A stretch of 64,000 bases of DNA, from contig NZ_JBIGIC010000013.1 of assembly GCF_043555985.1 (NCBI RefSeq), positions 62,001 to 126,000 on the forward strand. The letters are read 5' to 3'. The notes under the pieces were generated by a model. That model was given only the letters and a program-made list of their open reading frames with translations, was not told where the DNA came from and searched no databases. Made by a program: the position numbers and the translations under genes. The stretch's first letter is position 1; each line of letters begins with the position of its first letter. This stretch comes from Pelomonas candidula (GTDB lineage: Bacteria > Pseudomonadota > Gammaproteobacteria > Burkholderiales > Burkholderiaceae_C). This document shows positions 8,723-17,308 of this stretch, piece after piece.

Positions 8723-9232
8723 TTACGCTCCCAGATAGTCGCTCTTGCCCAAAGGCACGCCGGCATGGCGCAGCAGCGCGTAGGTCGTCGTCGCGTGGAA
8801 ATAGAAGTTCGGCAGGGCGAAATGCTGCAGATAGGCCAGGCCCTCGAACTTCAGCGGGTCGCCCGAGCGGCGCGGGATCGTGATCTCGCGGGTTTCGCTG
8901 CCGTCAAAGGCCGCAGCCGGGATGGACAGCACGAAATCCCGGGTCTTGCGGATGCGCTCGGCCAGCTCGTCCAGCGAGGCCTCGTTGTCCGGGTAGCTGG
9001 GATTCTCCTGGCCGGCCAGGCGGGCCACGCAACCCTTGGCGGCGTCGCTGGCGATCTGGATCTGCTTCGTGAACGGCAGCATGTCGGGCGCCAGGCGCAG
9101 CGTCAGGTAGACATCGGTGGAGAACTTCTTCGCCTCGGCATGGGCCTTGGCGGCCTCCAGCCAGTTCAGCATGTTGCCCAGCATGCGGGCAAAGGCGGGC
9201 ACGCTGGCGGCGTGCATGGAAATCGTGGTCAT
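8723..9232 (-). CDS. DUF1993 family protein
   Basis: The 169-residue protein matches the DUF1993 family throughout. It starts MTTISMHAASVPAFARMLGNMLNWLEAAKAHAEAKKF, has the conserved RLAPDMLPFTKQIQIASDAAKG segment, and ends with FYFHATTTYALLRHAGVPLGKSDYLG. The family adopts a DinB-like four-helix fold and has no established activity. A GGAGA ribosome site precedes the ATG. It lies upstream of, and on the same strand as, the glycosyltransferase gene with a gap of about 120 bases, so it may or may not share that transcript. It diverges from the dehydrogenase gene to the right. Confidence 0.88.
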   Translation of the reverse strand: MTTISMHAASVPAFARMLGNMLNWLEAAKAHAEAKKFSTDVYLTLRLAPDMLPFTKQIQIASDAAKGCVARLAGQENPSYPDNEASLDELAERIRKTRDFVLSIPAAAFDGSETREITIPRRSGDPLKFEGLAYLQHFALPNFYFHATTTYALLRHAGVPLGKSDYLGA

Positions 9233-9375
9233 CGGGTGGTCTCCATTGAGGGAAAACTATCGTAGCCAGCCTTGCGAGAGGCTGCATGCGCCAAGGGCAC
9301 AATGCCCCAAGACATGACGCCCCATGCCTGCGTCGCCGACTGCCCTCGTGTGGGCGGCCCGCGCGGGCCCCGACC

Positions 9376-10383
9376 ATGAATGTGATCATTCTCGATGACT
9401 ACCAGGACGCCGTCCGCAAGCTGCGCTGCGCTGCCAAGCTGGAGCCGCTGAACGCCAAGGTCTTCACGAACACGGTCAAGGGCATCGGCCAGCTGTCCGT
9501 GCGGCTTCGGGATGCCGAGGTGCTGGTGCTGATCCGTGAGCGCACCGCCTTCCCGCGCCAGTTGCTCGAGAAGCTGCCCAAGCTCAAGCTGATCTCCCAG
9601 ACCGGCCGCGTCGGCAGCCACATCGACGTGGAAGCCTGCACGCGGCTGGGCATCGCCGTGGCCGAGGGCGTCGGCAACCCGACGGCGCCGGCCGAGCTGA
9701 CCTGGGCGCTGATCATGGCGTCCATGCGCCGGCTGCCGCAGTACATCGGCAACCTCAAGCACGGCGCCTGGCAGCAGGCGGGGCTGAAGGCGGCCTCGAT
9801 GCCGGCCAACTTCGGCGTCGGCATGGTGCTCAAGGGCAAGACGCTGGGCATCTGGGGCTACGGCAAGATCGGCCAGATCCTGGCCGGCTACGGCCGCGCG
9901 TTCGGCATGAAGGTCATGGTCTGGGGCAGCGAGCCGTCGCGGCTGAGGGCCGAGGCAGACGGCTACGACGCCGCCCCCAGCCGCGAGGCCTTCTTCGCTG
10001 AGGCGGACGTGCTGTCCGTGCACCTGCGCCTGTGCGATGCGACGCGCGGCATCGTCACGCCCGAGGATCTGTCGCAAATGAAACCCACGGCGCTGTTCGT
10101 CAACACGTCCCGGGCCGAGCTGGTGACCGAAGGCGCGCTGGTGTCGGCCCTGAACCGCGGCCGGCCCGGCATGGCCGCCATCGACGTGTTCGAGAGTGAG
10201 CCCATCCTGCAGGGCCACCCGCTGCTGCGGCTGGAGAACGCCGTCTGCACACCGCACATCGGCTACGTCGAGCAGGACAGCTACGAGCTCTACTTCGACG
10301 CCGCCTTCGACAACGTGCTGAACTTCATCAAGTCCCAGCCGACGAACATCATCAACCCCGAGGCCTTGAAAGTCCTGCGGTGA
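9376..10383 (+). CDS. D-2-hydroxyacid dehydrogenase (NAD-dependent)
   Basis: The 335-residue protein belongs to the D-isomer-specific 2-hydroxyacid dehydrogenase family. The Rossmann motif GKTLGIWGYGKIGQ is near residues 155-168, the substrate arginine lies in NTSRAELV, and the acid-base histidine lies in CTPHIGYVEQD near 294. It resembles SerA-type phosphoglycerate dehydrogenase catalytic cores but has no C-terminal ACT domain, so the substrate is open. I used the ATG at 9376; the frame extends to 9286, but the added residues look non-coding. It overlaps the first chromate-transporter half by four bases (GTGA), which suggests a three-gene transcript. Confidence 0.85.
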   Translation: MNVIILDDYQDAVRKLRCAAKLEPLNAKVFTNTVKGIGQLSVRLRDAEVLVLIRERTAFPRQLLEKLPKLKLISQTGRVGSHIDVEACTRLGIAVAEGVGNPTAPAELTWALIMASMRRLPQYIGNLKHGAWQQAGLKAASMPANFGVGMVLKGKTLGIWGYGKIGQILAGYGRAFGMKVMVWGSEPSRLRAEADGYDAAPSREAFFAEADVLSVHLRLCDATRGIVTPEDLSQMKPTALFVNTSRAELVTEGALVSALNRGRPGMAAIDVFESEPILQGHPLLRLENAVCTPHIGYVEQDSYELYFDAAFDNVLNFIKSQPTNIINPEALKVLR

Positions 10384-10928
10384 ACCGACCTGAGTCGCTG
10401 ACCGACCTCTACGTCGCGTTCTCCCGGCTGGCACTGCAGGGCTTCGGCGGCGTGCTGGCCGTGGCGCAGCGCGAGCTGGTCGAGCGGCTGGCGTGGATGA
10501 GCCGCGAGGAGTTCGTCGAGACGCTGGCCATCGCCCAGGTGCTGCCCGGGCCCAACGTCGTCAACCTGTCGATGATGGTGGGCGACCGGTTCTTCGGCAC
10601 GCGCGGCGCGATGGTGGCGCTGGCCGGCATGCTGTCGCTGCCGGCCGTCATCGTGCTGCTGCTGGCCGTGGCCTACGGCGAATTGCGCAACTACCCGGTC
10701 GCGGCGGACGCGCTGCGCGGCATGGGCGCCGTGGCCGCCGGCCTCGTGCTGGCCACGGGCTTCAAGCTGCTGCCGGCGCTGAAGAAGAACCCGCTCGGCC
10801 CGCCGGCCGCCTTCGGCCTGGCGCTGGCGGCCTTCGTGCTGATCGGGCTGCTGCGCTGGCCACTGATCACCGTGCTGGCCATCGTCGGCGGTGGCGGCAT
10901 GGCGCTGGCGTGGTGGAAATTGAAATGA
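10380..10928 (+). CDS. chrA: Chromate transporter, N-terminal-type CHR domain subunit
   Basis: The 182-residue membrane protein is one half-size CHR domain, with the family motifs FSRLALQGFGGVLAVAQRELVER near the start and LAIAQVLPGPNVVNLSMMVGDRFFG near residue 50, followed by about five hydrophobic segments. Short CHR proteins work as pairs encoded by adjacent genes and export chromate or related oxyanions. The start is GTG overlapping the dehydrogenase stop, and its own stop overlaps the ATG of the second half (ATGA). Specificity for chromate is a family name and not shown here. Confidence 0.87.
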   Translation: MNRPESLTDLYVAFSRLALQGFGGVLAVAQRELVERLAWMSREEFVETLAIAQVLPGPNVVNLSMMVGDRFFGTRGAMVALAGMLSLPAVIVLLLAVAYGELRNYPVAADALRGMGAVAAGLVLATGFKLLPALKKNPLGPPAAFGLALAAFVLIGLLRWPLITVLAIVGGGGMALAWWKLK

Positions 10929-11464
10929 CCTGGGCCGACTACCTCAGCCTGTTCCTGCACTTCCTCGTGCTGTCGCCCATGTCCATCGGCGGCGCGATCA
11001 CGACGGTGCCGGAGATGCACCGCTTCCTCGTCGACCAGACGCACTGGCTGACCGAGACCGAGTTCACGACCTCCATCGCGCTGGCCCAGGCCGCGCCGGG
11101 CCCCAACATCCTGTTCGTCGCCGTGCTGGGCTGGAACGTCGCCGGCCTGTCCGGCGCGATGCTGGCGATGGGCGGCATCATGCTGCCCTCCACGCTGCTG
11201 ACGCTGACCGCCACGCGCTGGGCGCGCGCCAACCGCGAGCACATCGCGCTGCGCTCATTCTCGGCCGGCATGATGCCGCTGACGCTCGGGCTGATCATCG
11301 CCACCGGCTGGCTGCTGGCCCTGCCCTTCCTGCGCGTCGACGAGCACCGCTGGGGCACGCTGGCGCTGATCGCCGTCACCGTGCTGCTGACGCTGAAGAC
11401 GCGGCTGGGCCTGGTGTGGATGGTGGCGGGCGGCGGCGTGCTGGGCGCGCTGGGCCTGGTGTAG
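10925..11464 (+). CDS. chrA: Chromate transporter, second CHR domain subunit
   Basis: This 179-residue partner of the preceding gene carries the CHR motifs LSPMSIGGAITTVPEMHRFLVD and SIALAQAAPGPNILFVAVLGWNVAG, plus several hydrophobic helices. I chose the ATG at 10925, which overlaps the previous stop by four bases. The open frame runs back to 10493, but that stretch is a shadow of the first subunit. The two products should form an antiparallel heteromeric transporter equivalent to a full-length ChrA. Its stop lies seven bases from the stop of the convergent GlxA-type regulator. Confidence 0.87.
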   Translation: MTWADYLSLFLHFLVLSPMSIGGAITTVPEMHRFLVDQTHWLTETEFTTSIALAQAAPGPNILFVAVLGWNVAGLSGAMLAMGGIMLPSTLLTLTATRWARANREHIALRSFSAGMMPLTLGLIIATGWLLALPFLRVDEHRWGTLALIAVTVLLTLKTRLGLVWMVAGGGVLGALGLV

Positions 11465-11470
11465 CGCCGT

Positions 11471-12436
11471 TCACGCGGCGGGCCGGAATGCGGCCGGCGG
11501 GCGGCCGAGCAGGCGCACGAAGGCACGGCGCATGCGCTCGGTGCCGCCGAACCCGCAGTCCTGCGCCACGCGCAGGACCGAGCTGGCGCCCCCTTCCAGC
11601 GCGGCGCGTGCCGCTTCCACGCGCAGCCGCTCGACGGCCTGGGCCGGCGTGGCCCCGGTCTCAGCGCGGAAGCAGCGCGCGAAGTGGCGTGGGCTCATGC
11701 AGGCCCGTGCGGCGAGGTCTTCGACGCCATGGGGCTGGCGCAGGTCGGCGCGCACGGCGTCCAGCAGCGTGACGAAGCGGCCGTCGGGGCGCTGCAGGTC
11801 CAGCAGCGGCGAGAACTGCGACTGCCCGCCCGGCCGGCGCCGCTCGACGACGAGCTGGCGCGCCGCCTGCCGCGCCAGCTCCTCGCCATGGTCGTGCGCC
11901 AGCAGCGCCAGGCACAGGTCGATGCCGGCCGTCATGCCGGCGCTGGTCCACAGCTCGGGCCACTGGCGGCGCCGTACGGCGGGCTCGCGCACGTAGATGC
12001 GGTCGGGCTGCAGGCGCACGGCGGGGTAGTCCGCCTCGAATTGCCGACCGCGCGACCAGTGCGTCGTGGCCGTGCGGTCGTCCAGCAGGCCAGCCGCCGC
12101 CAGCAGCAGGCTGCCGCTGCAGATGCTCGCGATGCGCGCACCGCTGCGCGCGGCGCGCTGCAGCCAGGCCACGAGGCGGGCATCGCGGCATGCCGCGTCC
12201 ACACCATCGCCGCCGATGACCATGACGAGATGCAGCCCGTCCAGCCTGCGCGGCAGGCCCGTGACGGGCCAGGCCACGCCGGCCGAGCTGCGCACCATCG
12301 GCGGCACGCTGGCGACGATGCGCCAGTCGTAGCTGCCGGGTCGGGCCAACCGCGCCAGCTCGAACACGGCCATCGGCCCGGCCAGGTCGAGCTGCTGGAA
12401 GCTGGGGAAGATGACGAAGGCAATGCGGCATGTCAT
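11471..12436 (-). CDS. GlxA-family transcriptional regulator (DJ-1/PfpI domain plus AraC HTH)
   Basis: The 321-residue protein joins an N-terminal DJ-1/PfpI amidotransferase-like domain (IAFVIFPSFQQLDLAGPMAVFELA, then the nucleophile-elbow region ARIASICSGSLLLAAAGLLD near 100-120) to a C-terminal AraC-type double helix-turn-helix (DLAARACMSPRHFARCFRAETGATPAQAVERLRVEAAR). GlxA-type proteins are transcription activators responding to small metabolites. The ATG at 12436 gives a normal N-terminus. It is divergent from the transaminase gene with only 71 bases between starts, so regulation of that transaminase is a reasonable inference. Confidence 0.88.
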   Translation of the reverse strand: MTCRIAFVIFPSFQQLDLAGPMAVFELARLARPGSYDWRIVASVPPMVRSSAGVAWPVTGLPRRLDGLHLVMVIGGDGVDAACRDARLVAWLQRAARSGARIASICSGSLLLAAAGLLDDRTATTHWSRGRQFEADYPAVRLQPDRIYVREPAVRRRQWPELWTSAGMTAGIDLCLALLAHDHGEELARQAARQLVVERRRPGGQSQFSPLLDLQRPDGRFVTLLDAVRADLRQPHGVEDLAARACMSPRHFARCFRAETGATPAQAVERLRVEAARAALEGGASSVLRVAQDCGFGGTERMRRAFVRLLGRPPAAFRPAA

Positions 12437-12507
12437 CGCCCCATGATGGCAGAAAAGGTGGGAACTGCGTCCTGGCGGCCAGCCACCTTGCGCCGCAAAC
12501 TGGCGCC

Positions 12508-13689
12508 ATGACACATCCCGCAGACGCCCTCATCACCATCACCCAGCGGCCCGACACGGTGTTCGCGTCCGGCCGCGGTTCGTGGCTGACCGACGAGGCC
12601 GGCAAGCGCCACCTCGACCTCGTGCAGGGATGGGCCGTCAACAGCCTGGGCCACTGCCCGGACGTCATCACGCAGGCACTGCTGGCGCAGTCGCAGCGCC
12701 TGGTGAACGCCAGCCCCGCCTACTTCAACCGGCCCCTGCTGGACCTCGCGCAGCGGCTGGTGGCGGCCAGTTGCTTCGACCGGGCGTTCCTCGCCAGCTC
12801 CGGCGCCGAGGCGAACGAGGGCGCCGTCAAGCTGGCGCGGCGCTGGGGCAGCGTGGCGCGCGACGGCGCGCACGAGATCGTCGGCTTCGACCAGGGCTTC
12901 CACGGCCGCACGCTGGCCATGATGAGCGCCTCGGGTAAGCCGGGCTGGAACGAGCTGTACGCGCCGATGCCAACGGGCTTCCTGAAGGCGCGGCTGAACG
13001 ACCTCGCGTCGGTGGAGCGGGCGCTGAACCCGCGCACGGCGGCCGTGATGATCGAGTTCGTGCAGGGCGAGGCCGGTGTCGTGCTGGCCGACCGCGGCTT
13101 CGTTCGCGAGTTGCGCGCGCTGACCGCCGAGCGCGGCGTGCTGCTGATTGCCGACGAAGTGCAGACGGGCATCGGCCGCTGCGGCACCGCCTTCGCCTAC
13201 GAGCACTTCGACATCGAGCCCGACGTCATGACGCTCGCCAAGGGCCTCGGCGGCGGCGTGCCGCTGGCCGCGCTGCTGTGCAAGGAGCACCTCAACTGCT
13301 TCCGGCCCGGCGACCAGGGTGGCACCTTCTGCGGCAACCCACTGATGGCGGCCGTCGGCCTGGCAGTGGTGGATGCGGTGTGCAGTGACGCCTTCCTGGC
13401 CGGGGTGCGCGAGCGCGCGGCCCAGCTGTCGGCAGGGCTGCAGGCGGTGGCACGCGACCACGGCCTGGTGGGCGAACGCGGCCTGGGCCTGCTGCGGGCC
13501 CTGGAGCTGCCCGTGCCCTGCGCGGAGGAGGTCGTGAAAGCCGCGCTGGCGCTGGCGCCAGTGGGCCTGCTGCTGAACGCGCCGCGCCCGCACCTGCTGC
13601 GGCTGATGCCGGCGCTGAACATCAGCGCGGCCGAGATCGACGAAGGCCTGGCGCTGCTGCGCCGGGCGCTCCGTGAGGCGCAGCTTTAG
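12508..13689 (+). CDS. argD: Class III aminotransferase, acetylornithine-transaminase-like
   Basis: The 393-residue protein has the ArgD-type core: GWAVNSLGHCPDVI near residue 43, ASSGAEANEGAVKLARRW near 96, FHGRTLAMMSASG near 131, ADEVQTGIGRCG near 217 and MTLAKGLGGGVPLAA near 240 with the PLP lysine. It would transfer an amino group between N-acetylornithine (or a related omega-amine) and 2-oxoglutarate. The start at 12508 is supported by alignment with the family; the frame begins at 12430. Its stop overlaps the stop of the convergent upp gene. The divergent GlxA-type regulator leaves open that this copy is catabolic and not the biosynthetic ArgD. Confidence 0.8.
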   Translation: MTHPADALITITQRPDTVFASGRGSWLTDEAGKRHLDLVQGWAVNSLGHCPDVITQALLAQSQRLVNASPAYFNRPLLDLAQRLVAASCFDRAFLASSGAEANEGAVKLARRWGSVARDGAHEIVGFDQGFHGRTLAMMSASGKPGWNELYAPMPTGFLKARLNDLASVERALNPRTAAVMIEFVQGEAGVVLADRGFVRELRALTAERGVLLIADEVQTGIGRCGTAFAYEHFDIEPDVMTLAKGLGGGVPLAALLCKEHLNCFRPGDQGGTFCGNPLMAAVGLAVVDAVCSDAFLAGVRERAAQLSAGLQAVARDHGLVGERGLGLLRALELPVPCAEEVVKAALALAPVGLLLNAPRPHLLRLMPALNISAAEIDEGLALLRRALREAQL

Positions 13690-14312
13690 GTGGTTCCGAA
13701 AATCTTGTCGCCGGCGTCGCCCAGGCCCGGGATGATGTAGCCGACGTCATTGAGGTGGCTGTCGATGGCGGCCGTCCAGCAGCGCACGTCGGGGTGGGCC
13801 GTCTCCAGCGCCTTCACGCCCTCGGGTGCAGCCACCAGCACCAGCGCGCGCACGTCCTTGCAGCCGCGTGCCTTCAGCAGGTCGACGGTCGCGATCATGC
13901 TGCCGGCCGTGGCCAGCATCGGGTCGATGATGAGCGCCGTGCGGGCCTCGAGGTTGCCGACGAACTTGTCGAAGTAGTTCACCGGCTTCAGCGTCTCGTG
14001 GTCGCGCGCCAGGCCGACGACGGAGACCTTGGCGTTGGGCAGGATGTCCAGCACGCCGTCCAGCATGCCCAGACCCGCGCGCAGGATGGGCACCACGGTG
14101 ACCTTCTTGCCGGCGATCTGGTCCACCTCGGTCGGGCCGCTCCAGCATTCGATGGTGACCTTCTCGGTCACGAAGTCGGCAGTCGCCTCGTAGGCGAGCA
14201 GCCGGGCGATCTCGCCGGTCAGCTCGCGGAACTTCTTCGTCGAGATCTCCGCCTCACGCATCAGCCCGATCTTGTGCTTGACCAGCGGATGCTTGACTTC
14301 GATGACGGCCAT
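13686..14312 (-). CDS. upp: Uracil phosphoribosyltransferase
   Basis: The 208-residue enzyme salvages uracil with PRPP to give UMP. It is full length and carries the family signatures: HPLVKHKIGLMRE at the N-terminus, the PILRAGLGMLDG segment near residue 75, the PRPP loop region DPMLATAGSMIATVDLLKARG near 130, and the uracil-binding C-terminus VGYIIPGLGDAGDKIFGT. It follows rlmB on the same strand after 35 bases and ends against the convergent transaminase. Confidence 0.95.
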   Translation of the reverse strand: MAVIEVKHPLVKHKIGLMREAEISTKKFRELTGEIARLLAYEATADFVTEKVTIECWSGPTEVDQIAGKKVTVVPILRAGLGMLDGVLDILPNAKVSVVGLARDHETLKPVNYFDKFVGNLEARTALIIDPMLATAGSMIATVDLLKARGCKDVRALVLVAAPEGVKALETAHPDVRCWTAAIDSHLNDVGYIIPGLGDAGDKIFGTT

Positions 14313-14347
14313 GGCGGGAACTCCCAGATTTTTTCTAAACAGTCAGA

Positions 14348-15100
14348 TTATCGACTGCCTGACGCGGTTCGCTGGCGCAGCACCTCGTACAGGCAGACGC
14401 CCGAGGCCACCGACACGTTCAGGCTCTCGACCGCGCCGGCCATCGGGATGCGCACCAGCTCGTCGCAGGTCTTGGCCGTCAGCTGCCGCATGCCCTCCCC
14501 TTCGGCGCCCAGCACGAAGGCGATCGGGCGCTTCAGGTCGAGGTCATAGATCGAGCGCTCCGCCTGGTCCGATGTGCCGACGACCCAGATGTCGCGCTCC
14601 TTCAGCTCATTCAAGGTGCGTGCCAGGTTGGTGACCATCAGGTAGGGCACCGTCTCGGCCGCACCGCTGGCCACCTTGGCCACGGTGGCGTTCAGGCCCA
14701 CGGCGCGGTCCTTGGGGGCGACCACGGCATGCGCGCCGGCGCCATCGGCCACGCGCAGGCAGGCACCGAGGTTGTGCGGGTCGGTCACGCCGTCGAGCAC
14801 CAGCACCAGCGGCGGGCCCTCGACGGCATCCAGCACATCGTCCAGCGAGTGCGGCTGCGCAATGGCCGCCACGCGGGCCACGACGCCCTGGTGGCGCGGG
14901 CTGCCGGCCAGCTGCGTCAGCCGCTCGTCGCCGCTCTCCACCAGCTTGGCGCGGGCGTCCTTCGCGCGCTCGATGAAGGCCCGCATGCGCTGGTCGCGCC
15001 GCGCGGGGTCGAAATGGACCTCGGCGACGGAATCAGGATGGGTCTTGAGGCGGACGGTGACGGCGTGGAAGCCGAACAGGACGGACTTGGGGGAGCTCAT
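14348..15100 (-). CDS. rlmB: 23S rRNA 2'-O-ribose methyltransferase RlmB (SpoU family)
   Basis: The 250-residue SPOUT methyltransferase has an N-terminal RNA-binding domain (SVLFGFHAVTVRLKTHPDSV) and the knotted catalytic domain with LVLDGVTDPHNLGACLRVADGAGA near residue 108, FVLGAEGEGMRQLT near 195 and the C-terminal IPMAGAVESLNVSVASGVCLYEVLRQR. It should methylate G2251 of 23S rRNA. I used the internal ATG at 15100 (MSSPKSVLFGFHAV), which matches family N-termini. The ATG at 15109 would add three residues. Confidence 0.93.
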   Translation of the reverse strand: MSSPKSVLFGFHAVTVRLKTHPDSVAEVHFDPARRDQRMRAFIERAKDARAKLVESGDERLTQLAGSPRHQGVVARVAAIAQPHSLDDVLDAVEGPPLVLVLDGVTDPHNLGACLRVADGAGAHAVVAPKDRAVGLNATVAKVASGAAETVPYLMVTNLARTLNELKERDIWVVGTSDQAERSIYDLDLKRPIAFVLGAEGEGMRQLTAKTCDELVRIPMAGAVESLNVSVASGVCLYEVLRQRTASGSR

Positions 15101-15124
15101 GCCCGCCATTGTCGGCTCATCGCC

Positions 15125-15919
15125 TCAGCGGCCCGCTTGCTTTCTGGCGTTCTCCATGACGTTGACCATCGTGTCGGTCCAGAAGCGGGCCTTGTTCTTC
15201 GCCAGGTGGTCCAGCAGCTGGTCGTGCGCTTCGCGTGTCACGCTGAGGTACTCGGCGCCCACGCCGTGGAAAAGCAGCTGCACCAGCGCGTGCTGGCTGG
15301 CGGCCTTTTCCACCAGCGCGATCAGTTGCTCGCCGCTCATGCCGTCGACGAAGTAGACCGGCACGGCGTACGGGTCCAGCGCGGTCGTGTCCGTGACCAT
15401 CGCCGGGCTGGCCGCACGGAAGGCGACGAAGTGGGGCTGCAGCGCCTTCACGAAGTCCTCACCGCCGGCCTTCAGGTCCAGGCAGGGCGGCGTGAAGGTG
15501 CGCCGGGTCTTGCCGTCCAGGCTCTGCAGCCAGGTGTTGGCGGCGATGACCTGCTCCTGCACGCCGGCCGGCGTCTGCTTGTCGAGGTCATGGTGCGGCA
15601 ACACCCACTCGCGGCCCGGCCCCTTGGCGGAACAACCGTGGAACAGGCTGTGGTTGCCGAGTTCGTGGCCGGCGGCCGCAGCGGCCTTCCATTCGTTGAT
15701 GCGGCCCGGGAAGGTCGGCCCATTGATGGGGATGTAGAAGCTGCCGTGCAGGCCGCGCTTGTTGAGCTCGGGGATGACGTGGTCGAGCTGGCTGTTCAGC
15801 GCGTCGTCGTAGCCCAGGGTGACGGCCGCCTGCGCGCCGCCCGGCCAGTTGAACGGCGCAGCGACAGCGGCCACCGCCGCGAACAGGCCGAGCGCGGCCA
15901 CGAACATCTTCTTTGTCAT
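15125..15919 (-). CDS. Secreted polysaccharide deacetylase (NodB domain)
   Basis: The 264-residue protein has a signal peptide (MTKKMFVAALGLFAAVAAVAA) and a carbohydrate esterase family 4 fold. The metal and catalytic residues are visible: the DD pair in VTLGYDDALNSQLD near residues 38-39 and H-x3-H in HELGNHSLFH near 85-94. It would remove N-acetyl groups from a glycan in the periplasm. It lies 12 bases after the DUF1624 membrane protein on the same strand, so the two are probably co-transcribed, pairing a sugar N-acetyltransferase-like protein with a deacetylase. The target polysaccharide is not known. Confidence 0.85.
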   Translation of the reverse strand: MTKKMFVAALGLFAAVAAVAAPFNWPGGAQAAVTLGYDDALNSQLDHVIPELNKRGLHGSFYIPINGPTFPGRINEWKAAAAAGHELGNHSLFHGCSAKGPGREWVLPHHDLDKQTPAGVQEQVIAANTWLQSLDGKTRRTFTPPCLDLKAGGEDFVKALQPHFVAFRAASPAMVTDTTALDPYAVPVYFVDGMSGEQLIALVEKAASQHALVQLLFHGVGAEYLSVTREAHDQLLDHLAKNKARFWTDTMVNVMENARKQAGR

Positions 15920-15931
15920 CTCTATGTCTCC

Positions 15932-16627
15932 TCAACGAACGGTTTGAACGGCCATCAGCAGGCCGATCAGCATAGGCTGATGAAACATGTAGAAACACAG
16001 CGACCAGCGCCCCAGCACGGCCAGTGGCCGCGGCGCGCGCCCCTGCCACAGCCCGGGCCAGCGGCGCGTGACGACGAAGCCCAGCAGCATCGGCGCCAGC
16101 CAGGGCAGCACTGGCACGTAGTCCTCGGTGATGGGCTTCTCGGTGATGAGGCCGATCCAGTCCGTCCAGCGCGTGTCGAAGAACGGGTGCTGCGCAAACT
16201 GCGGCAGCGCCACGGCCAACGCAGCCAGCGCCAGCAGCAACGCGTCGGGCAGCCGCGCCAGGCCCAGCCGCAGCAGCACCAGCATCAGCGCGATGCCGTG
16301 CAGCACGCCAAAGCTGATCCAGCTGAGCGGGAACATGAACCACGAGCCCGCCGTCACCAGCAGCGCGCAGCCGGCCACCTGGGCCCAGCGCCTCCAGAAG
16401 CGGCCGGGGCGCTGGCCCGCCGCCATGGCCAGCGCCTGGCCGCCGCCGGCGCAGAACAGGAACAGGCTGACGATGCAGGTGCGCTGCCAGGTCCAGACCG
16501 GGTCGCGGTAGAAGTCCTGCCGTATCCAGCCGAAATGGTTCAGATCGAAGCTGAAGTGGTAGCCCGCCATCCAGACGATGGCGGCGCCGCGCAGCGCGTC
16601 GAGGCGGTCGGAGCGGGGGGAAGACAA
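15932..16627 (-). CDS. DUF1624 membrane protein (heparan-alpha-glucosaminide N-acetyltransferase-like)
   Basis: The 231-residue integral membrane protein begins with the DUF1624 signature RLDALRGAAIVWMAGYHFSFDLNHFG and has about seven hydrophobic helices, including CIVSLFLFCAGGGQALAM and ISFGVLHGIALMLVLLRLGLA. It ends with LGRWSLCFYMFHQPMLIGLL. Family members are related to the lysosomal enzyme that acetylates terminal glucosamine across a membrane using acetyl-CoA. The pairing with the downstream polysaccharide deacetylase is notable, but direct function is unproven. The upstream DUF4124 gene ends seven bases before its start. Confidence 0.8.
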   Translation of the reverse strand: MSSPRSDRLDALRGAAIVWMAGYHFSFDLNHFGWIRQDFYRDPVWTWQRTCIVSLFLFCAGGGQALAMAAGQRPGRFWRRWAQVAGCALLVTAGSWFMFPLSWISFGVLHGIALMLVLLRLGLARLPDALLLALAALAVALPQFAQHPFFDTRWTDWIGLITEKPITEDYVPVLPWLAPMLLGFVVTRRWPGLWQGRAPRPLAVLGRWSLCFYMFHQPMLIGLLMAVQTVR

Positions 16628-16633
16628 GTCAGG

Positions 16634-17248
16634 TCAGGGCAGCGGCGATGAGGCCGCATTCTGGCTCCTGCGCGCCTGCAGTTCCTGGGCGCGGCGCGCC
16701 CGCTCCTCGGCGAGGCGGCGGCGCTCAATGCGGTCGCCCTCAGCCGGGTCCGCGGCGCTGTGCGCCCCTTCGGCACGCAGCCGTGCAGCCAACCGAGCAC
16801 GGTCACTGATCTGGCTCTGCGCGGCCTGGGCCTCGCGACTGATGTCCCAGTCGGCATCGGTGTAGCGGCCCTGGCCGGCACGGCACTGGCGCGCGCGGCG
16901 GACCTCGTCCTGCATGAACTGTCGCTCGGCGTCGCCCAGCGACGTCGAGTTGGCACGCGTCTCCATGCCGCGGATCTCGCCGTCGCCCGGGCAGACGTTG
17001 CCCGCCGGCAGCAGCGGCGCGGATGCCGCCGGCACCCGGCCCATGGCCGCCTGCACCACCTCCGGCTTGATGGCATCCACCACGTTGGGCTGCAGGTGGC
17101 GCTCGGCCATCGGCTGGCCGGCCTGCGGGCAGGGCTTGTCGCTGAAGTTGACCTTGCCGCCCACCTCGCATTTCCACACCTGCTGGGCCCAGGCGCCCGA
17201 TACCCCCAGGCTCAGCGCCAGGCCCAGGCTCACTAATGTCCGCTTCAT
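16634..17248 (-). CDS. Secreted DUF4124-domain protein
   Basis: The 204-residue protein has a signal peptide (MKRTLVSLGLALSLGVSGAWAQ) and then the short DUF4124 motif QVWKCEVGGKVNFSDKPCP, a small two-cysteine domain common in secreted betaproteobacterial proteins. The remainder is charged and helical, ending in an arginine-rich coiled-coil-like tail (RRRLAEERARRAQELQARR). A GGAGG ribosome site precedes the ATG at 17248. It is divergent from the HtrA protease gene with 60 bases between starts, so the two share a promoter region. Function is unknown. Confidence 0.8.
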   Translation of the reverse strand: MKRTLVSLGLALSLGVSGAWAQQVWKCEVGGKVNFSDKPCPQAGQPMAERHLQPNVVDAIKPEVVQAAMGRVPAASAPLLPAGNVCPGDGEIRGMETRANSTSLGDAERQFMQDEVRRARQCRAGQGRYTDADWDISREAQAAQSQISDRARLAARLRAEGAHSAADPAEGDRIERRRLAEERARRAQELQARRSQNAASSPLP

Positions 17249-17308
17249 CGTCGGTCCTCCATTCGCCACCAGAATGTGCGGCATCGCCACCGCTGCCACT
17301 GTCGTGTC

